This document shows positions 26,701-38,414 of a stretch of DNA of 64,000 bases, piece after piece. A program made the translations under genes and the position numbers. This stretch comes from Gymnorhina tibicen. Taxonomy: Eukaryota > Chordata > Aves > Passeriformes > Artamidae. How positions within the stretch are numbered: position 1 is the stretch's first letter; every line of letters begins with the position of its first letter. Location: contig VXAZ01006886.1 of the NCBI GenBank assembly GCA_013399875.1, forward strand, positions 4,953,272-5,017,271, given 5' to 3'. Under the pieces are notes generated by a model. That model was not told where the DNA came from. It ran no database searches and saw nothing but the letters and a program-made list of their open reading frames with translations.

Positions 26701-29700
26701 CATCAAGCTCTAAGACAAGTTTCAGCCTTAAGGCATTCTAACACTATTTTTATTGAGACAAATTCATTTTTACTTTGAGAGTACTGGAAGACTGCTGAGA
26801 CCAATTGAACTGCAAGAAAATGCAAACTTGCTTTACTGAGAAACACCTGAAGTTTTATGAGCTGAGTATAGAGTGGTAAGAAATCCCCCAGCTACAGTGA
26901 GTTGTAAAATTAAATGTTTCTTTCATTTGTACATATGCTTAAGCACGTTGTCTGTTAGTTGTTGCAGTTTAAACTGTTTCGTAAAATAACAGATTATTTT
27001 TATTATCCCTTCGGAATGTTCCATAATTATTCTATAAAGGCAAAAGCATTTATCAATCATACATAATTACTTTTAGTGCAAAGATGTATCGGTGAAAATT
27101 AAGATATAACGGTTCAGAGAACATATTTCTTTTATTCTCTTGCTATCACACTTCCAGATGAATCATACCTAGAATAAATGAATACATTTGAAGAACAGGT
27201 ACTTGCATAGGTTATCACAGGTACCTCATGTTTTCATGTCAAAAATCCTTAAACTTTTACTGGATCTCTGTCCCAAATCTTTCTGAAGCAAGAAAGTTTT
27301 GTCAGTTTTAAAGGTCAGAATATGAGGCAAATAAACTAAATTAGCATGTCCTACCCTGGCCATCCCAGTCTGATGCCCTGAACAGGATGGAAAATCCCCT
27401 TCTGCTTTTTAGCTAGTACATTTGCACAGAACACTAAGTCTGCTTGCCAAATTTCATTTGCAAATCAGGGCCTTCAGCTGACATAATGAAAAAACTACAT
27501 GTATTTAGAATACCTGTATACTTACATACAGACACTCTTTCCTACAGTGGCAATTTCTACTCCTGGTTCTGACTGATTGAACACCCAGAGATCAAAGAAT
27601 TCCACCATTACACTCTTTCTCTGGGTTTTGCATTGATTATTTCATTACTTCATAAGTTCAGGGTGAACCCTGAAAGTGTTTGAGATGAAGGAAGAAAATA
27701 CATAGCAAGAATACTGGGGGATACACTACTCTAATTCCTGCTAGAATCTGTTCATCAGAAAGTTTGCAGTAAGCATTACTTTTACCGAGGTAGTTACTGC
27801 TGATACCACAGTATGTCCCCAACAGCTTATTATGGAATTTCAAAGAGCTTGCTGTTCATTAACTCCCCTATCTGCAGCATCAGGCAACACCTGGAGGACT
27901 GGCCTTAAGATACATACTTAAGGTCAAACAAGATTTCTAAGAACTCAGCTCAGATCCCCTCTGATTCCAGGATCACAGGTCTGGGTCTTAGGATGGCACT
28001 TCTAGAAAATTTGGCTATCAAGGTATATCTTCTCAACAGCTTGGAAGGTATCTAACTAAAACTCTTGACGTATTTTAGATACACCATGGGCAAGGAGCCT
28101 TTGCACCATAACCCAGGATGTTAGACCTCATGCAGTCAGTAGAAAAAAGATACTGCAGAGAACTAATTAAGGTGTTGAAAACCATTCTCTGAAGAATCTC
28201 TCACTGAGATTTACAGACACCCCAGGGCAGGAGTCTCATTCCAGTTGTCCCTTCCTGCAACTAGGAAAATGAGTGCACAGAGAAAGCATGCCTGTAGTCT
28301 ACAGGGGGAACAAGCAGCATAATCAATCCCACAATTTCAGTGCCTGGAATATTCAGCTTCATTTTGCTTAACTGACAAGAATCAGCACTGATTCAAAAAA
28401 GTAGATTCAAGCATTAAGTTTGATTTCCACTGAAATGGGCAAAGTGGTAGTGAATGAAAAAACTGAGAAGCAGCACAGAAGGAAAACATACAAATAGGGA
28501 AGTACTTGATCTCTGTGTCTTCACACTACCCTCAAATAACAGAGTGCAGAGCACCTCAAAGTGTTAGTCATGGTCACACAAGTGATGAAATTTCATCAGG
28601 CACCATTGATCTTCTTTTCCCCTAAGGCTTAGAACTCATGGAGATCCTAATCATTTGCCCTGCTCCTCTTTCTTTTGGGGGTATGAGCAGCAGTGCAAAA
28701 TTCCTGCGCCTCTCTGCCAGTGCAATACTGTTCTCGCTTTTTATAAAAAATCGGCCAATAAATGTCAGCATAATAGAGCAAGTCCTCAGTGAATTGGTGA
28801 CTTTCAGCAAACGCTTATGTTGCATAGATTCATTTATCTAACTTGAAACAGCTTCATGCCTCACTGGGAGAATATTACCTGGTAGAAGACAAAGCAAAAT
28901 AGTCTCACCCGCCTCCACGTACTCCAAGTCAGATTTGAGCTCTAAATAAAGAGGCAAACTACAGTTCCTTTAGAAATCAGAGACCAGTACCTTGGCACCT
29001 CCACTGTGCACCAGGACCTGAAGCACTTCATGTAGATGAGCCCCTGTCTGTTGGCTTGCAAACATTCTCCAGGAAGATCAGTATATTGCTTTGTTCACTA
29101 TTTCTGTAACAGCTCGGAGTTTTTGAGCTTTTCTTTGGTCAATTACAACAAAAGCAAAACCCCTCAGTTGCAGCAGGGGTTTCCAGACCACTTTACAGAA
29201 CAAGTCTGAAGAGTTCCACTGGTTATTTTGATCAGCCTTGTCTATATAATTTGAAGAGTGAAAGCCTGAAGCTGTTTCACAGCTTGGCTTAGTGTTCACT
29301 AGTAAAGGTAATTCAATAAGATAACACAATCTGATTATCATTTTGACCAGGGTAGTTTTTATAGCTTAATTAGTTTTTATCTAGTTATTATTACTCCTCC
29401 TCCTAGCAATAGCAGCAAGGATGATTTTTTATTTGATAAGCAATAGGCATATTTCAGTGCCTTATATTTTCTCATTAGTGAACAAATGCTTTATCACTTC
29501 AGAAATTCAAATATTATTAGAAGGACCATTTAGTATTTAGACCAAAATCTAAAAATTAAACAAAACAGCAGCTAGAATCAGTAAGCTTACAACAAAAGTA
29601 AAGCCCCTTTTACATGCAGTCAGAAAGGCATTCAAGGGGAATAAAAGACAAGCTATAAAAGCCTGACTTACATTAGAACTTGCAAGAGATTTATCTTCAG

Positions 29701-32700
29701 CAGTAGTTATTCAGAGGCTGACTTAGCCAAAGTGTTTTTCATTTCTGAAATAGAATGCAGCTATGGGTTACTAAATGGAGCTCTGCCATTAGTATAGTAT
29801 TAATGAAATTCCACTTTTTTAAATGCTGGCTAGGACAGGCATTGTAGAGAAGTGATAAAATCCGAACCACCACTTCGTTTTTCAATTGCTTAGAGATGTA
29901 TATCTCAGAAACAACCAAAATTTTCAGAACTTCCTCAAAAGTCAGGATGTAGGATCCACTTCTCACATCCTTCCCCGCATTCAGAAGTTTCATATTAGTT
30001 TCATACCATTGCAATGAGAAGTCAAACTCACATTATCTGATTCTGTTTGTCAGAACATCATCTTATTGCTTTGAGATTGCTAAAAGGGCAAGAACACTAA
30101 GAACAGACTGTACCAGGTAGAACATATTGCAATTTTAATGATAAACATACTTGTGCACAAATACTTCACTCTTTGCTTTATTCCAACTAGACTATTTAGA
30201 TGGTACATTAATGCTTTCATTTTCATGTGTAGTTAAAAGCTGGAGGACCACTGCTGCGAATTGAAAAACATTCAACCACTTTGTTCTTCTTTTACTTGTA
30301 CTTGAAATGGATGCCTCTGCTGCCTCTGAGTCTCCATGCCAACAATTACAGCTCACTTGGAGGTGGGAGGGGGTGTGAATTGTTGGGAGCAGAGGAAAGT
30401 GAGGACTGAACCTACTTGTCTCAATAGCTCTAGCAGCTTCTGTTCGCCTGCTGAGTCAAACTCTAGACCTGACTTTTCTCTCTTCAAGGTGATGTTTATA
30501 AACAGCCTACCCCTTACAGTGCTATCAGCTTGCCATATGCTGGTTTTGACTTTACAGTTCTTATCTTCAAATTTCTTCTAAATTTTAGGGTAGCAGGGGT
30601 TTCACATATCAGACAACATTCTATTTTACATGTTTCCTCTCCTTCCTCCCCTAGTACTGTGGGATAACCTGCATGCTAGGGCTGTTCACTTGTTTTGGAA
30701 TATGTTGGTGTCAAAATAAAGGCAAACTAAACAATTTAAATAATATAAATAAACCAGCAAAGAAAATTTTACTTTGATGATCCAAGAAGGGTTTATACCA
30801 GAACTCACCACTGCTCCCCATCTTTTTTGTTTAGAAGAAAAAGGACCTGCATCACAGGCATAGTTCTGTCTTCTCATGATGGCTGACAACAGCTTGTTAA
30901 CATTAACCTGGAAGAATGTCACAGAGCTGTTAAGCATTAAGGCAGGGAACTCCCAAAGACAAATTCTAAAACAAAGCTATGGATGAATGACCACATATTG
31001 TACTAGATAGTTTTCCTTCATATTAAAACTTCCCAGCTTATCCTTACTTCTCAGCTCCTCCTTTTCAACAGCTCTGTCAGATGTCATGCGTCTCATCTCA
31101 GACAGTTTTAGCAATCCTTTGTAGACCTATATTGTAAACACTTATCAAGTGTTGCCCAGTCGTCCCTAACAAAACACTCTTTTCTTCAGAAGGAAAACAA
31201 AATAGACATGGGTAGTTTATAGCTGCCCACAGGACTGGGACTTCTGTGCTGTCCTGGGATAGTCAACAAGTGAGCCCTGAGAGAGACTGAATTCCGCACA
31301 TTGTAAACCGTTTACCAAACCTGTTTCAAAAAATAATCAGAAGTATTTAGAATCCTGATGCTGCTCCTCTGATACATTACAATGCTGTAGAAGCTGTCGT
31401 ATCAAAATCTTCACACATCCACATACTCAACATCTTGCTGTTGGCCTGCAAGCTCTCACTTGTGCCGTGCAAGCCACAGCAGGGCACTAAGCACAAACAG
31501 AAGGCTTAGACTCCCTCCCTTGCTCTTACTTCCACGTGACTGGCCACTCTAACTGGCTCTGTATCAGTGAAGAACATTCACAGCAGTGAGTAGCACCATG
31601 CTACTGGCTTGCCAGGGTTTGCCCAAGCACTGGAAACACTAATTTTCATTCCAGAACAAAACCCCATAGTTTTCGATTCCTATGGAAAATCCCCTATTTA
31701 TTTCCCTTGAAACTGTACACAAAATAAAGCCATAGATACTAAAATCAAGCAAGAGATCAAACTCCAATTTTTATCCCATTACCACCACTTTCCTAGAAAA
31801 TCAGAAGGGAATCTTAAACTCCACACTAATCAATCTATTTGAAAATCATGAAAAAACACTTCTCTGCCTGCAAAGATCAATTTTTAACTAGCTTTGACTT
31901 CTAAATCTTATGGGAGCAGAAGGCTAAAGCTAGGATCAGGTTCAAGAATGTGTGTCACATTCCTTTGTTACCAGAACTCTGCAATCCTACAGCCAGCCAG
32001 GTTACCCTCAAGACAGCATGATTTCCTTGGGGGAGTCAAAACCAACAGATTTAGCAACAGCTACATCCCACATTTAAAAAGCTATTCCTCCCAACTCCTG
32101 TCTAGCTACAGAAAGGACTACTGCCTTCAGAAGATTTTTCTATGAAGGAATAATGTGTTTTAATACACAGGTAAAAAATCCTAAAATTGTGATTTAAGTG
32201 GCAGAACTGTGTCAGATTCCAGATCACTCAGCTTGCTTCGACTGATACCGATGTATACTAAGTTACCCTCACCTTTGACATATTAGCTCAGCATAGGAGA
32301 CTGGGTTTCAGTCAAAATGACATTCTTGTGTAAAAAGAATGACTTGAGAATTTATATGAGACTCTCTGTCTAGTTGCTAGGAAGGAGGAAGTTGATAAAG
32401 ATTTAATACCACAAGGGTATTCTGAAATTGTAAACAATGTTGTTTACCATCCAGCAAATGAAAAGGATGATATTTCAGAGCTGTGGTAAGCTCTGTCCCC
32501 AGGCCTTCTTCACTTCTAAGCTGAAACAATGGTTTGACTTTACACATATGAAAGTTAACAATCTTCCTTTCCAAGCACACACAAGCTGTAACAACAGTCA
32601 TCACATTTTAATGGTAGGTATATCAGGAAGTGGAGCTGTAAACCCCTGACTTGGAGTAGCAGCCCCAGCACAAGCCTGCAGCATGGTCCTGACTGCAGAG

Positions 32701-33332
32701 CTCCAAAAAAACTCCACCGGTCTTCGCAAGGGTTTCCTCTAATTACACAGGCACAGTGGCTCAGGTGCATGCCTGACAACTGCAAAAGTCAAGGCCCACA
32801 TTCACTAAGGGCTACTATCCTAAGCAATACCTGGCTTTACAGAATCATCATTAAATAAAAGCTTGGCGATTCCATTAAATAAACGATCTTGTCAAAATAG
32901 CTTTTCATATCCTCTCTTCACTCTGTACAGGAAGACCCAACCCTACTTTCTGTAGCATGACATTCCTGATTCAGCACAATTACATCTCACATACATAAAG
33001 AATAACACTCCTGATGCAAGTACATTTTTACAAGATTCTTCCTTTTTTCAAAGCTGATTAGGTCCACTGCATCCAAAAGAGCTTACCATACACAATTACC
33101 ACAGCATAGCATGCTTCTCAGATCATCCCTCAAGTCACAAATGTTTTCTGAAAAAGGAAGTTTGGCCCTGGTCCTGTGAAGCCAACCTAATTCAGCTAAT
33201 CAGAGGTAGCACTGTTAATCTGCTTTCTGATTTGCCACAGACTTGTTTCTAGTAATTTGACAGCTGATAACAGAATCATGCACATACTTGAACACAATTT
33301 GAGCTTTCCTCCAACTGCTGCCAAAAATGAAG
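20723..33332. other. Long non-coding AT-rich stretch
   Basis: No convincing exon, RNA gene or mobile element. Small structures noted inside it are a CAG/CTG palindrome at 21,396-21,416 containing GCAGCAGCTGCTGC, an A7C5A4 tract at 25,549-25,566, a 7-bp inverted repeat at 27,903-27,923, and an especially AT-rich part at 26,900-27,120. Hand counts over 31,321-31,680 give A 101, C 100, G 64, T 95, so C exceeds G on the plus strand. It is interpreted as intronic or intergenic. Confidence 0.6.
27903..27923. repeat. Short perfect inverted repeat
   Basis: CCTTAAG at 27,903-27,909 pairs with CTTAAGG at 27,917-27,923 across the 7-base loop ATACATA. No other context suggests a function. Confidence 0.7.
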
Positions 33333-33478
33333 TTAACATATCTGAATCCCACTCATGTAGCAGCAGCGCAGAGGGAGCTCGCAGGTATCATTAGTCTGTG
33401 TACAGCCCAGGTTGTTGTGAATAACACCTTCCCTGGATATCTGCTGAAGGATATCTGCATTATATTTGACCTGCAGGC
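33333..33478 (-). other. Weak candidate exon (minus strand)
   Basis: Read on the minus strand, the pyrimidine tract CCTTTTCCCTCCTAG ends at 33,479 like a splice acceptor. An open frame then runs about 48 codons to a TAA at 33,333-33,335. The peptide contains GCTQTNDTCELPLRCCYM and is cysteine-rich. A second possible acceptor AG lies at 33,471-33,472. The only donor-like site is a weak GTGGGA at 33,347-33,352, so it would be either a terminal exon or a chance frame. The orientation agrees with the minus-strand transcription suggested by base skew. No protein family was recognised. Confidence 0.2.
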
Positions 33479-36393
33479 CTAGGAGGGAAAAGGTATTAGA
33501 GCAGCAAGCATTATACTTGCGAGTCACAAGGTATTTCAAGTGTTCAGAATTTACAGTCTTTCATATAACCTGTGTGCAAACTGGAAAGCACACCTGGTAA
33601 ATGTGCTAATGCTCACCTTTTCAAGGGGAAGGGCAGAAATGGCCTGGACCTCAAAAATATTTGCTACAGTTACATAATAGTACAAAGTCTGGTGTAAAAG
33701 TGAGAATCTTCCATTCACTTAGGATGCAATCCTCATTTCTTGATTAATTTTTGCTGTAGTTCCTGTATCGGCTACTAACTATGCCCTTTCCATCTCATCT
33801 CACTACAGCAAAACCACAGCAGATTGGTCAGCTTCAGAGCTCTGTAATTTGACATAGAACACAGGGCCTTCAGGGATCACATGCATTTTATAGGAACAAC
33901 GACTGATTTTTGGATGCAGTATCTGCTTACTCAGAGCTAACTATTTAGATTTCTCCTTGAAGCTAAGCTTTGTGTTCGGTGAAAGCATCTCCAGCTTTCA
34001 GGTACAGCCATCATGTTGTCCCTTTCTGAAAGGGAAGAATGCAGAAGTACTTGCAGAGAAAAAAAAAAACAAAACCAAAAATCCACAAAAAAAACCAACC
34101 AACCAACCAAACCCCAAACCAAAACAAAAAAAACCAAAATAACAAGCTCATCAGAACAGTAGCATAGTCTAATCAAGTTGTTGGTGAATTGAGGGGGCGG
34201 TATGAGACACTGGACAATTCTCACCTATGTAAATTTCTAAGCACTTTTCCACATGGTCAAAATGCATCATTTTGGGGACGGACCTAAACTGTAGTACACA
34301 AAAAAAGTTGCTGACTGAAACAAAGCCCAATAATTTCATCAGGTTATTTGAACTGATACAGTAGAGATCAAAGTAGATGAGTTAATGCTTTCCCTGGCTT
34401 TGATCCAGGTAAGGTAAGATCTTAATTAAGATGCTCCACTCCTTTGGTCTAACAAATTACAGACAGACCAGCTTATCTAGAGAACAGGTGACAAGGCTAA
34501 TAACAGATATCATAGGATCGCAATTACTAAAACTGATAGAGGTCTTATTTCAATGATCATGAAGTTCTACACCTGTAGTCACCCAAGTAGTCAGTGATTG
34601 AGGAGACAGGAAGGCAGAGTTGAGAATGCTTAAGGCTCAATAATCATGAAAGTTTAAGGTGTCAGGGTATAAGCATAGGATGTTGATGTAATTCTGAGGA
34701 CAGTTCAACCTAGATGTTGGAAGAAAGCTTATGGTGATGAGGAAATCTCAGTTCAAATGCTGAAATTTTGACCTCTTTCACAGGTGTTAGTTGCTCTGCA
34801 GCCAACTCTGTCACAGCTCTACAGACTAAAGAGTTGTTTCAGAAAAATATCCTTGACAGATGGCTAAAGAGGGTATATAGTGTATTGACAGCATTTGAAA
34901 TAGCAAGGCAAATACAAGTTAACTACAAAAATTAACAAAGGAAGAGAATCTGTCAGTAAAAGGAAAAAATCTGCTAGGTATTTACAATGGATCATCAAAA
35001 TATTTCAATATGATCTGTGCAGGAAAAAAAGCAGCGAAATACCAGCAAATTCCACACGGTCTGAGTGGACAAGGGAGGTGCAAACCCACTAAAAGCACAC
35101 GCACAATAGGCATGAACTGCTGTGATTCCTAGGTCTGAAGAAGGAGCATACAAACCCAGAAGGTAGTAGGCAAGCAAGGATTAGTCAAGTACATCTTTTA
35201 TTACTGCAGCAACGCAGTCCAAGAATCTAGCAGACCCTACAGTAAGGGGAGGAGGAGCAGCTGCATGAATTGGGATCTTACTGGGCTTCAAGTTCCTCTT
35301 GCTCACAAAAGCAGATCAACATAATACCGGGCGAGTGCCCAATATTCATATCAGAGCACCCTTCTCTAGTCCTTATTTCCATCCTGAATGTAGAAGATAA
35401 AGAAGTTCACCCTCTCCTTAGCTTCACTTCTCCTGGAAAGAAGTCAGGGGAAACAGAAACTTGTAAGCTCTTCCTTTCTAAAAGGAGAAAAGTACAATGC
35501 AACTACTGAAACAGCTTTTCCTGCAGTATTTGAGAGGTGTATTAAGCCTTGATATAACAGGGTATCAGTCTGCCTATGTCTTAAATATTATGCTTGCTAC
35601 AAGATACACTAAACTCTTCCTTCTTTTACTGCTTATACAACAAAACTATCTGTAGTCTAGACAACCGACAGCTACCATTTTTAAGCTAATGAAGTAAGAC
35701 TCCTAGTCAAGAGCCACTGATAAAGTGAAACTACTATGAGTGCCTGCTGGATCACTAGTCCTGCTGTTTCAGGCAACCATGCTTCTCTAAATGTTCCATA
35801 CTACAACCAGCTGGTTTGGTACCATTTTGCTATACAAAAAGCATTACAAAAAATCAGCCATTAGGCAGGAGTCTTCTAATTTGGCACCAGATGCTTCTTC
35901 ACACTTATTTGCATCTACATGCTCTTGGGCCATCTCTTACCCGTTCCCTTAATTTTCTTCCTTTCTCAGTTATTCTTAATGATTTACAGTCCACAATCCA
36001 GCATTCATTGCACTAAACTAAATATTCTCAACAAGACTAGCTTCTCTTCATTAATCAGATATGTTGCCTAGAATACCTTAACAGCTTTTCTCCTCATTTA
36101 TCCTTACTCTGTTTGAACTTTTGGAAATAGTTTACCAAAACTTACACACCATATTCAAGATGACAATCTCAGATGTTAATAAAACTGCACTAATTCTTTC
36201 CACACTACTCTAAAAGCATCACTTAGATTCAACGATCAGATCAAGTCTTTCCCTAAGTTTTCATTGAAAAATTGCGTGGTGGGAGATGTTCCCATCCCAA
36301 AAATCCATCAGGTCGCTTGGATCATTTAGCAAAATGCTCTACATTTATGCCTACAGCCCTCCAGCTCAATAAGGTTTTTTCTATCTCCCTCAG
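33479..36393. other. Non-coding sequence with one A/C-rich tract
   Basis: Apart from the low-complexity tract at 34,058-34,140 nothing was recognised. The part 34,260-35,000 is somewhat purine-rich on the plus strand and contains a short CR1-like phrase near 34,706-34,735, too short to call. Open frames are short and unsupported. Confidence 0.6.
34058..34140. repeat. A/C-rich simple repeat (CCAA/AAACC type)
   Basis: About 83 bp containing only A and C apart from one T near its middle. It includes an uninterrupted A-run, then CCAACCAACCAACCAA, then mixed AAACC units. Short open frames on both strands through it are artefacts of composition. Confidence 0.9.
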
Positions 36394-36651
36394 TACACAG
36401 CCATACATAGTGGCAGCAACCCTGGTGCTGAACGGAGCTCTTTGCATTGACAGCACAGCTGTCCCAGGCTCACTGCACGGCCAACTGGCACTTTCAGTGG
36501 GCTGAATGAAGACAACATTTGGTGCTGTGGGACAGGAGGATGTGCTGGCTGATGTGGTACAATATGAGAACTGCATGATGTTGGACATAGAGGGAGAAAA
36601 ATACACAGCTTTCTTTCCTACACAATCAGTACCAGATAATTATTCAGAATG
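36394..36651 (+). other. Weak candidate exon or old pseudogene (plus strand)
   Basis: A good acceptor-like tract (TTTTTTCTATCTCCCTCAG) ends at 36,393. The frame that follows stays open for about 85 codons, broken by a single TGA at 36,503-36,505, and ends with TGA near 36,651. Peptide segments such as DVLADVVQYENCMMLDIEGE look non-random, but no family was recognised. A minus-strand frame of 94 codons overlaps it, showing that the locality is simply poor in stop codons. Chance is a serious alternative, since a run this long with one stop is expected somewhere in 64 kb and six frames. Confidence 0.2.
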
Positions 36652-36953
36652 AAGATAAAGGGCCAGTGGCACAGCAGCAATTTCTGCCTGTGATCAAGAC
36701 TCTCTGTCCTGAAAATAATCATCATTGCTCTCCAGAAACAGGGGAAATGTTTCTTTAATTCATGTAAGAACAGTGACTTATCACAATCAATAAGCTTTTT
36801 TTCACAAGTGAAAGAGATAAATGTGACTCTATGCCTACAGCCAAATCTCCTGTTCTTGTTATATTTTGTGCATGTTTCAACTTGGTTTCACAGAGGAAGA
36901 AAAACTCACCCTATTACCAGAACTTCTTTTAATCCCATGTAGCTGTGCCACGA
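36652..36953. other. Short unique spacer
   Basis: About 300 bases of AT-rich sequence without recognisable features, ending at the LTR target site. Confidence 0.6.
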
Positions 36954-37212
36954 TTAAGTGTCCTGATTTTGGCTAGGGTAGAATTAGTGTGTTCTTAGTA
37001 GCTGGTGCAGCACCATGTTTCTTGGATTACAGTGTGAGAATAATGTTGGTAACACACCAGTGTTTTGGTTGTTGCTAAGTAGTGCTTACCCTGAGTCAGT
37101 TTCCCATGCTCTGCTGGAGAAGAAGTGCACAAGGAGCTGGGGGGAAGCACGGACTGGACAGCTGATTCGAGCTGGCCAAAGGCATATTCCACACCATAAA
37201 ACTCATGCTCAC

Positions 37213-37220
37213 TATATAAA
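37213..37220 (+). promoter_or_regulatory. LTR TATA box
   Basis: TATATAAA lies about 255 bases into the LTR and about 177 bases before the poly(A) signal. This is the expected position for the U3 promoter of the element. Present activity is unknown. Confidence 0.6.
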
Positions 37221-37396
37221 ATGGGAGGAGTTGTCCAGAAGGAGTGAATTGCAGAAGAATCCAAAAGGAGAGCATTGTGGCTGGTAAGCATTTCTATTGT
37301 ACATCACTATTTTTATTGTTTTGTTCTCCTTTTTCACATTTTCATTGTAATTTTTATTGTTAGCAGTAGCAGTGCCATATTTACTTTACTTCAGTT

Positions 37397-37402
37397 ATTA
37401 AA
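37397..37402 (+). terminator. LTR polyadenylation signal
   Basis: ATTAAA is followed by CTCTTCCTATCTCAACCCA, the usual arrangement at the R/U5 region of this LTR type. A comparable TTATCTCAACCCA occurs in the LTR ending at 41,391, near 41,286-41,300. Confidence 0.6.
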
Positions 37403-37523
37403 CTCTTCCTATCTCAACCCACAGATTTTACCCTTTTTCTGATTCTCCTCCCCCTCCCAAGGAGAGAGAGTGAGCAGCTTCGAGGTACTTAGTTGCCAGC
37501 TAGGGCTAAACCACAACACTAAG

Positions 37524-38046
37524 GGTACAAGGATTCCTATCCATTTTATGTGCAAGGAAGTGGTTCTGTAGCTTGGGCTCTCACACTGGTCACGTGCAGA
37601 GGCACAGCCACCTCACAAGAAACTAGTCCAGGAACTTCAATTCCTGCCCCTCTGTCAGAAATAGACCACTACCACAACCAGTGCCAACTTGTGAAGTACA
37701 AGAGAATTTCAACAAACAGCAGCAGAAAAGTCTACCTTTAGTAGGCTTGATGACAGTGCACTTTCAATTCCTTTGCTGGCAGAACTGGGGGAAAGCAAGG
37801 AGTAAAGTGGTCTGTATGCCTCAGCACCGTGTTTCTGCAAATGACAAGAAGAATTAGACATGCTGGAGCCAGAAAAGGCTGCCTACACATATATCTGTTA
37901 TTGGGGAAAAAGAAACTTTCAGTGCACCAGAAGGCAGTTTTAAATCTTCCAGTTACAGTTCCAATAAATTGAGGAGGAAGCAGAACACTAACCAGAGCAT
38001 TAGTATTTGGAATACAATTTCCCAAGGAAACGCAGTTTTTTACTAC
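37524..38046. other. Unique spacer between two LTRs
   Basis: About 520 bases of ordinary sequence with no recognised element. It separates the ERVL-type LTR from the following GC-rich LTR, so these are independent insertions and not two parts of one provirus. Confidence 0.65.
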
Positions 38047-38051
38047 CTCAT
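38047..38051. repeat. Target-site duplication CTCAT (left)
   Basis: CTCAT directly precedes the LTR terminus TGTCTCAG and is repeated exactly at 39,139-39,143. Confidence 0.9.
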
Positions 38052-38322
38052 TGTCTCAGTTTGAAAGACAGGTATCTACTAAGAAAGGCAGAAGCCCCCT
38101 TGGACTGAAAAATGTAACCCCCTTCCATCCAAATTATTATAGTTTTGAAATTAAGGGGCTTTCAGGCCAAGATATGAGGAATAGGAATAACAGTTCTTTA
38201 CTAATATGTATGTGTATATATATACATAGCAAGGCAAACAAAACACCAATAACTATGACAGTAACACCAAACAGAACAGAACCCAGTGACACCTTCCCGG
38301 CTGTCAGGCCCTTTCCCCTTGG

Positions 38323-38337
38323 GTGCAGGGGCGCTCA
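38323..38337 (+). promoter_or_regulatory. Degenerate GCAGGGGCGCT box in LTR copy B
   Basis: GTGCAGGGGCGCTCA resembles the CTCF core but lacks one G of the central run. It is an additional box upstream of the two shared with copy A. Confidence 0.3.
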
Positions 38338-38342
38338 CGGCC

Positions 38343-38356
38343 GGCAGGGGCGCTGG
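38343..38356 (+). promoter_or_regulatory. CTCF-like box in LTR copy B (one G short)
   Basis: GGCAGGGGCGCTGG aligns with 20,431-20,446 of copy A (both flanked by ACGGCC and GGCTCCCG-like sequence). The G-run is one base shorter, which should weaken any CTCF match. Confidence 0.35.
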
Positions 38357-38400
38357 CGGCTCCCGCTGGGCAGGGCGGGTGCGATGGTTCCCCCGCGGCT

Positions 38401-38414
38401 GCAGGGGGCGCTCC
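38401..38414 (+). promoter_or_regulatory. CTCF-like motif in LTR copy B
   Basis: GCAGGGGGCGCTCC preserves the full AGGGGGCGCT core and aligns with 20,374-20,389 of copy A. The upstream half (GGCT) departs from the consensus CCA. Binding is inferred, not shown. Confidence 0.4.

Larger units (their letters stand above)
36959..37518 (+). mobile_element. Solo LTR, avian ERVL type
   Basis: The 560-bp unit begins TGTCCTGATTTTGGCTAGGG and ends GGGCTAAACCACAACA. Its order of landmarks matches the abundant bird ERVL-type LTR: TTTTGGTTGTTGCTAAGTAG, CATGCTCTGCTGG, a TATATAAA box (37,213-37,220), an ATTAAA poly(A) signal (37,397-37,402) followed by CTATCTCAACCCA, and a GAGAGAGTGAGCAGC segment near the end. 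The flanking 5-mers are TTAAG (36,954-36,958) and CTAAG (37,519-37,523), a duplication with one mismatch. No internal retroviral genes adjoin it, so it is a solo LTR. Family recognition comes from general knowledge of bird repeats, not from a search. Confidence 0.88.

Noticed and set aside
29739..30014. 91-codon minus-strand frame rich in Leu, Lys and Val
   Set aside because: Resembles AT-rich random translation, with no motif or splice support.
33957..34224. Frames through the A/C-rich tract, one resembling a hydrophobic protein
   Set aside because: The apparent hydrophobic or Lys/Pro-rich peptides are translations of a simple repeat.
34706..34735. CR1-like phrase (CAACCTAGATGTTGGAAGAAA)
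   Set aside because: It is too short, and flanking sequence did not follow any LINE consensus by eye.
36995..37291. Opposing frames of 98 and 90 codons
   Set aside because: Both lie inside the ERVL-type solo LTR, which does not encode protein.
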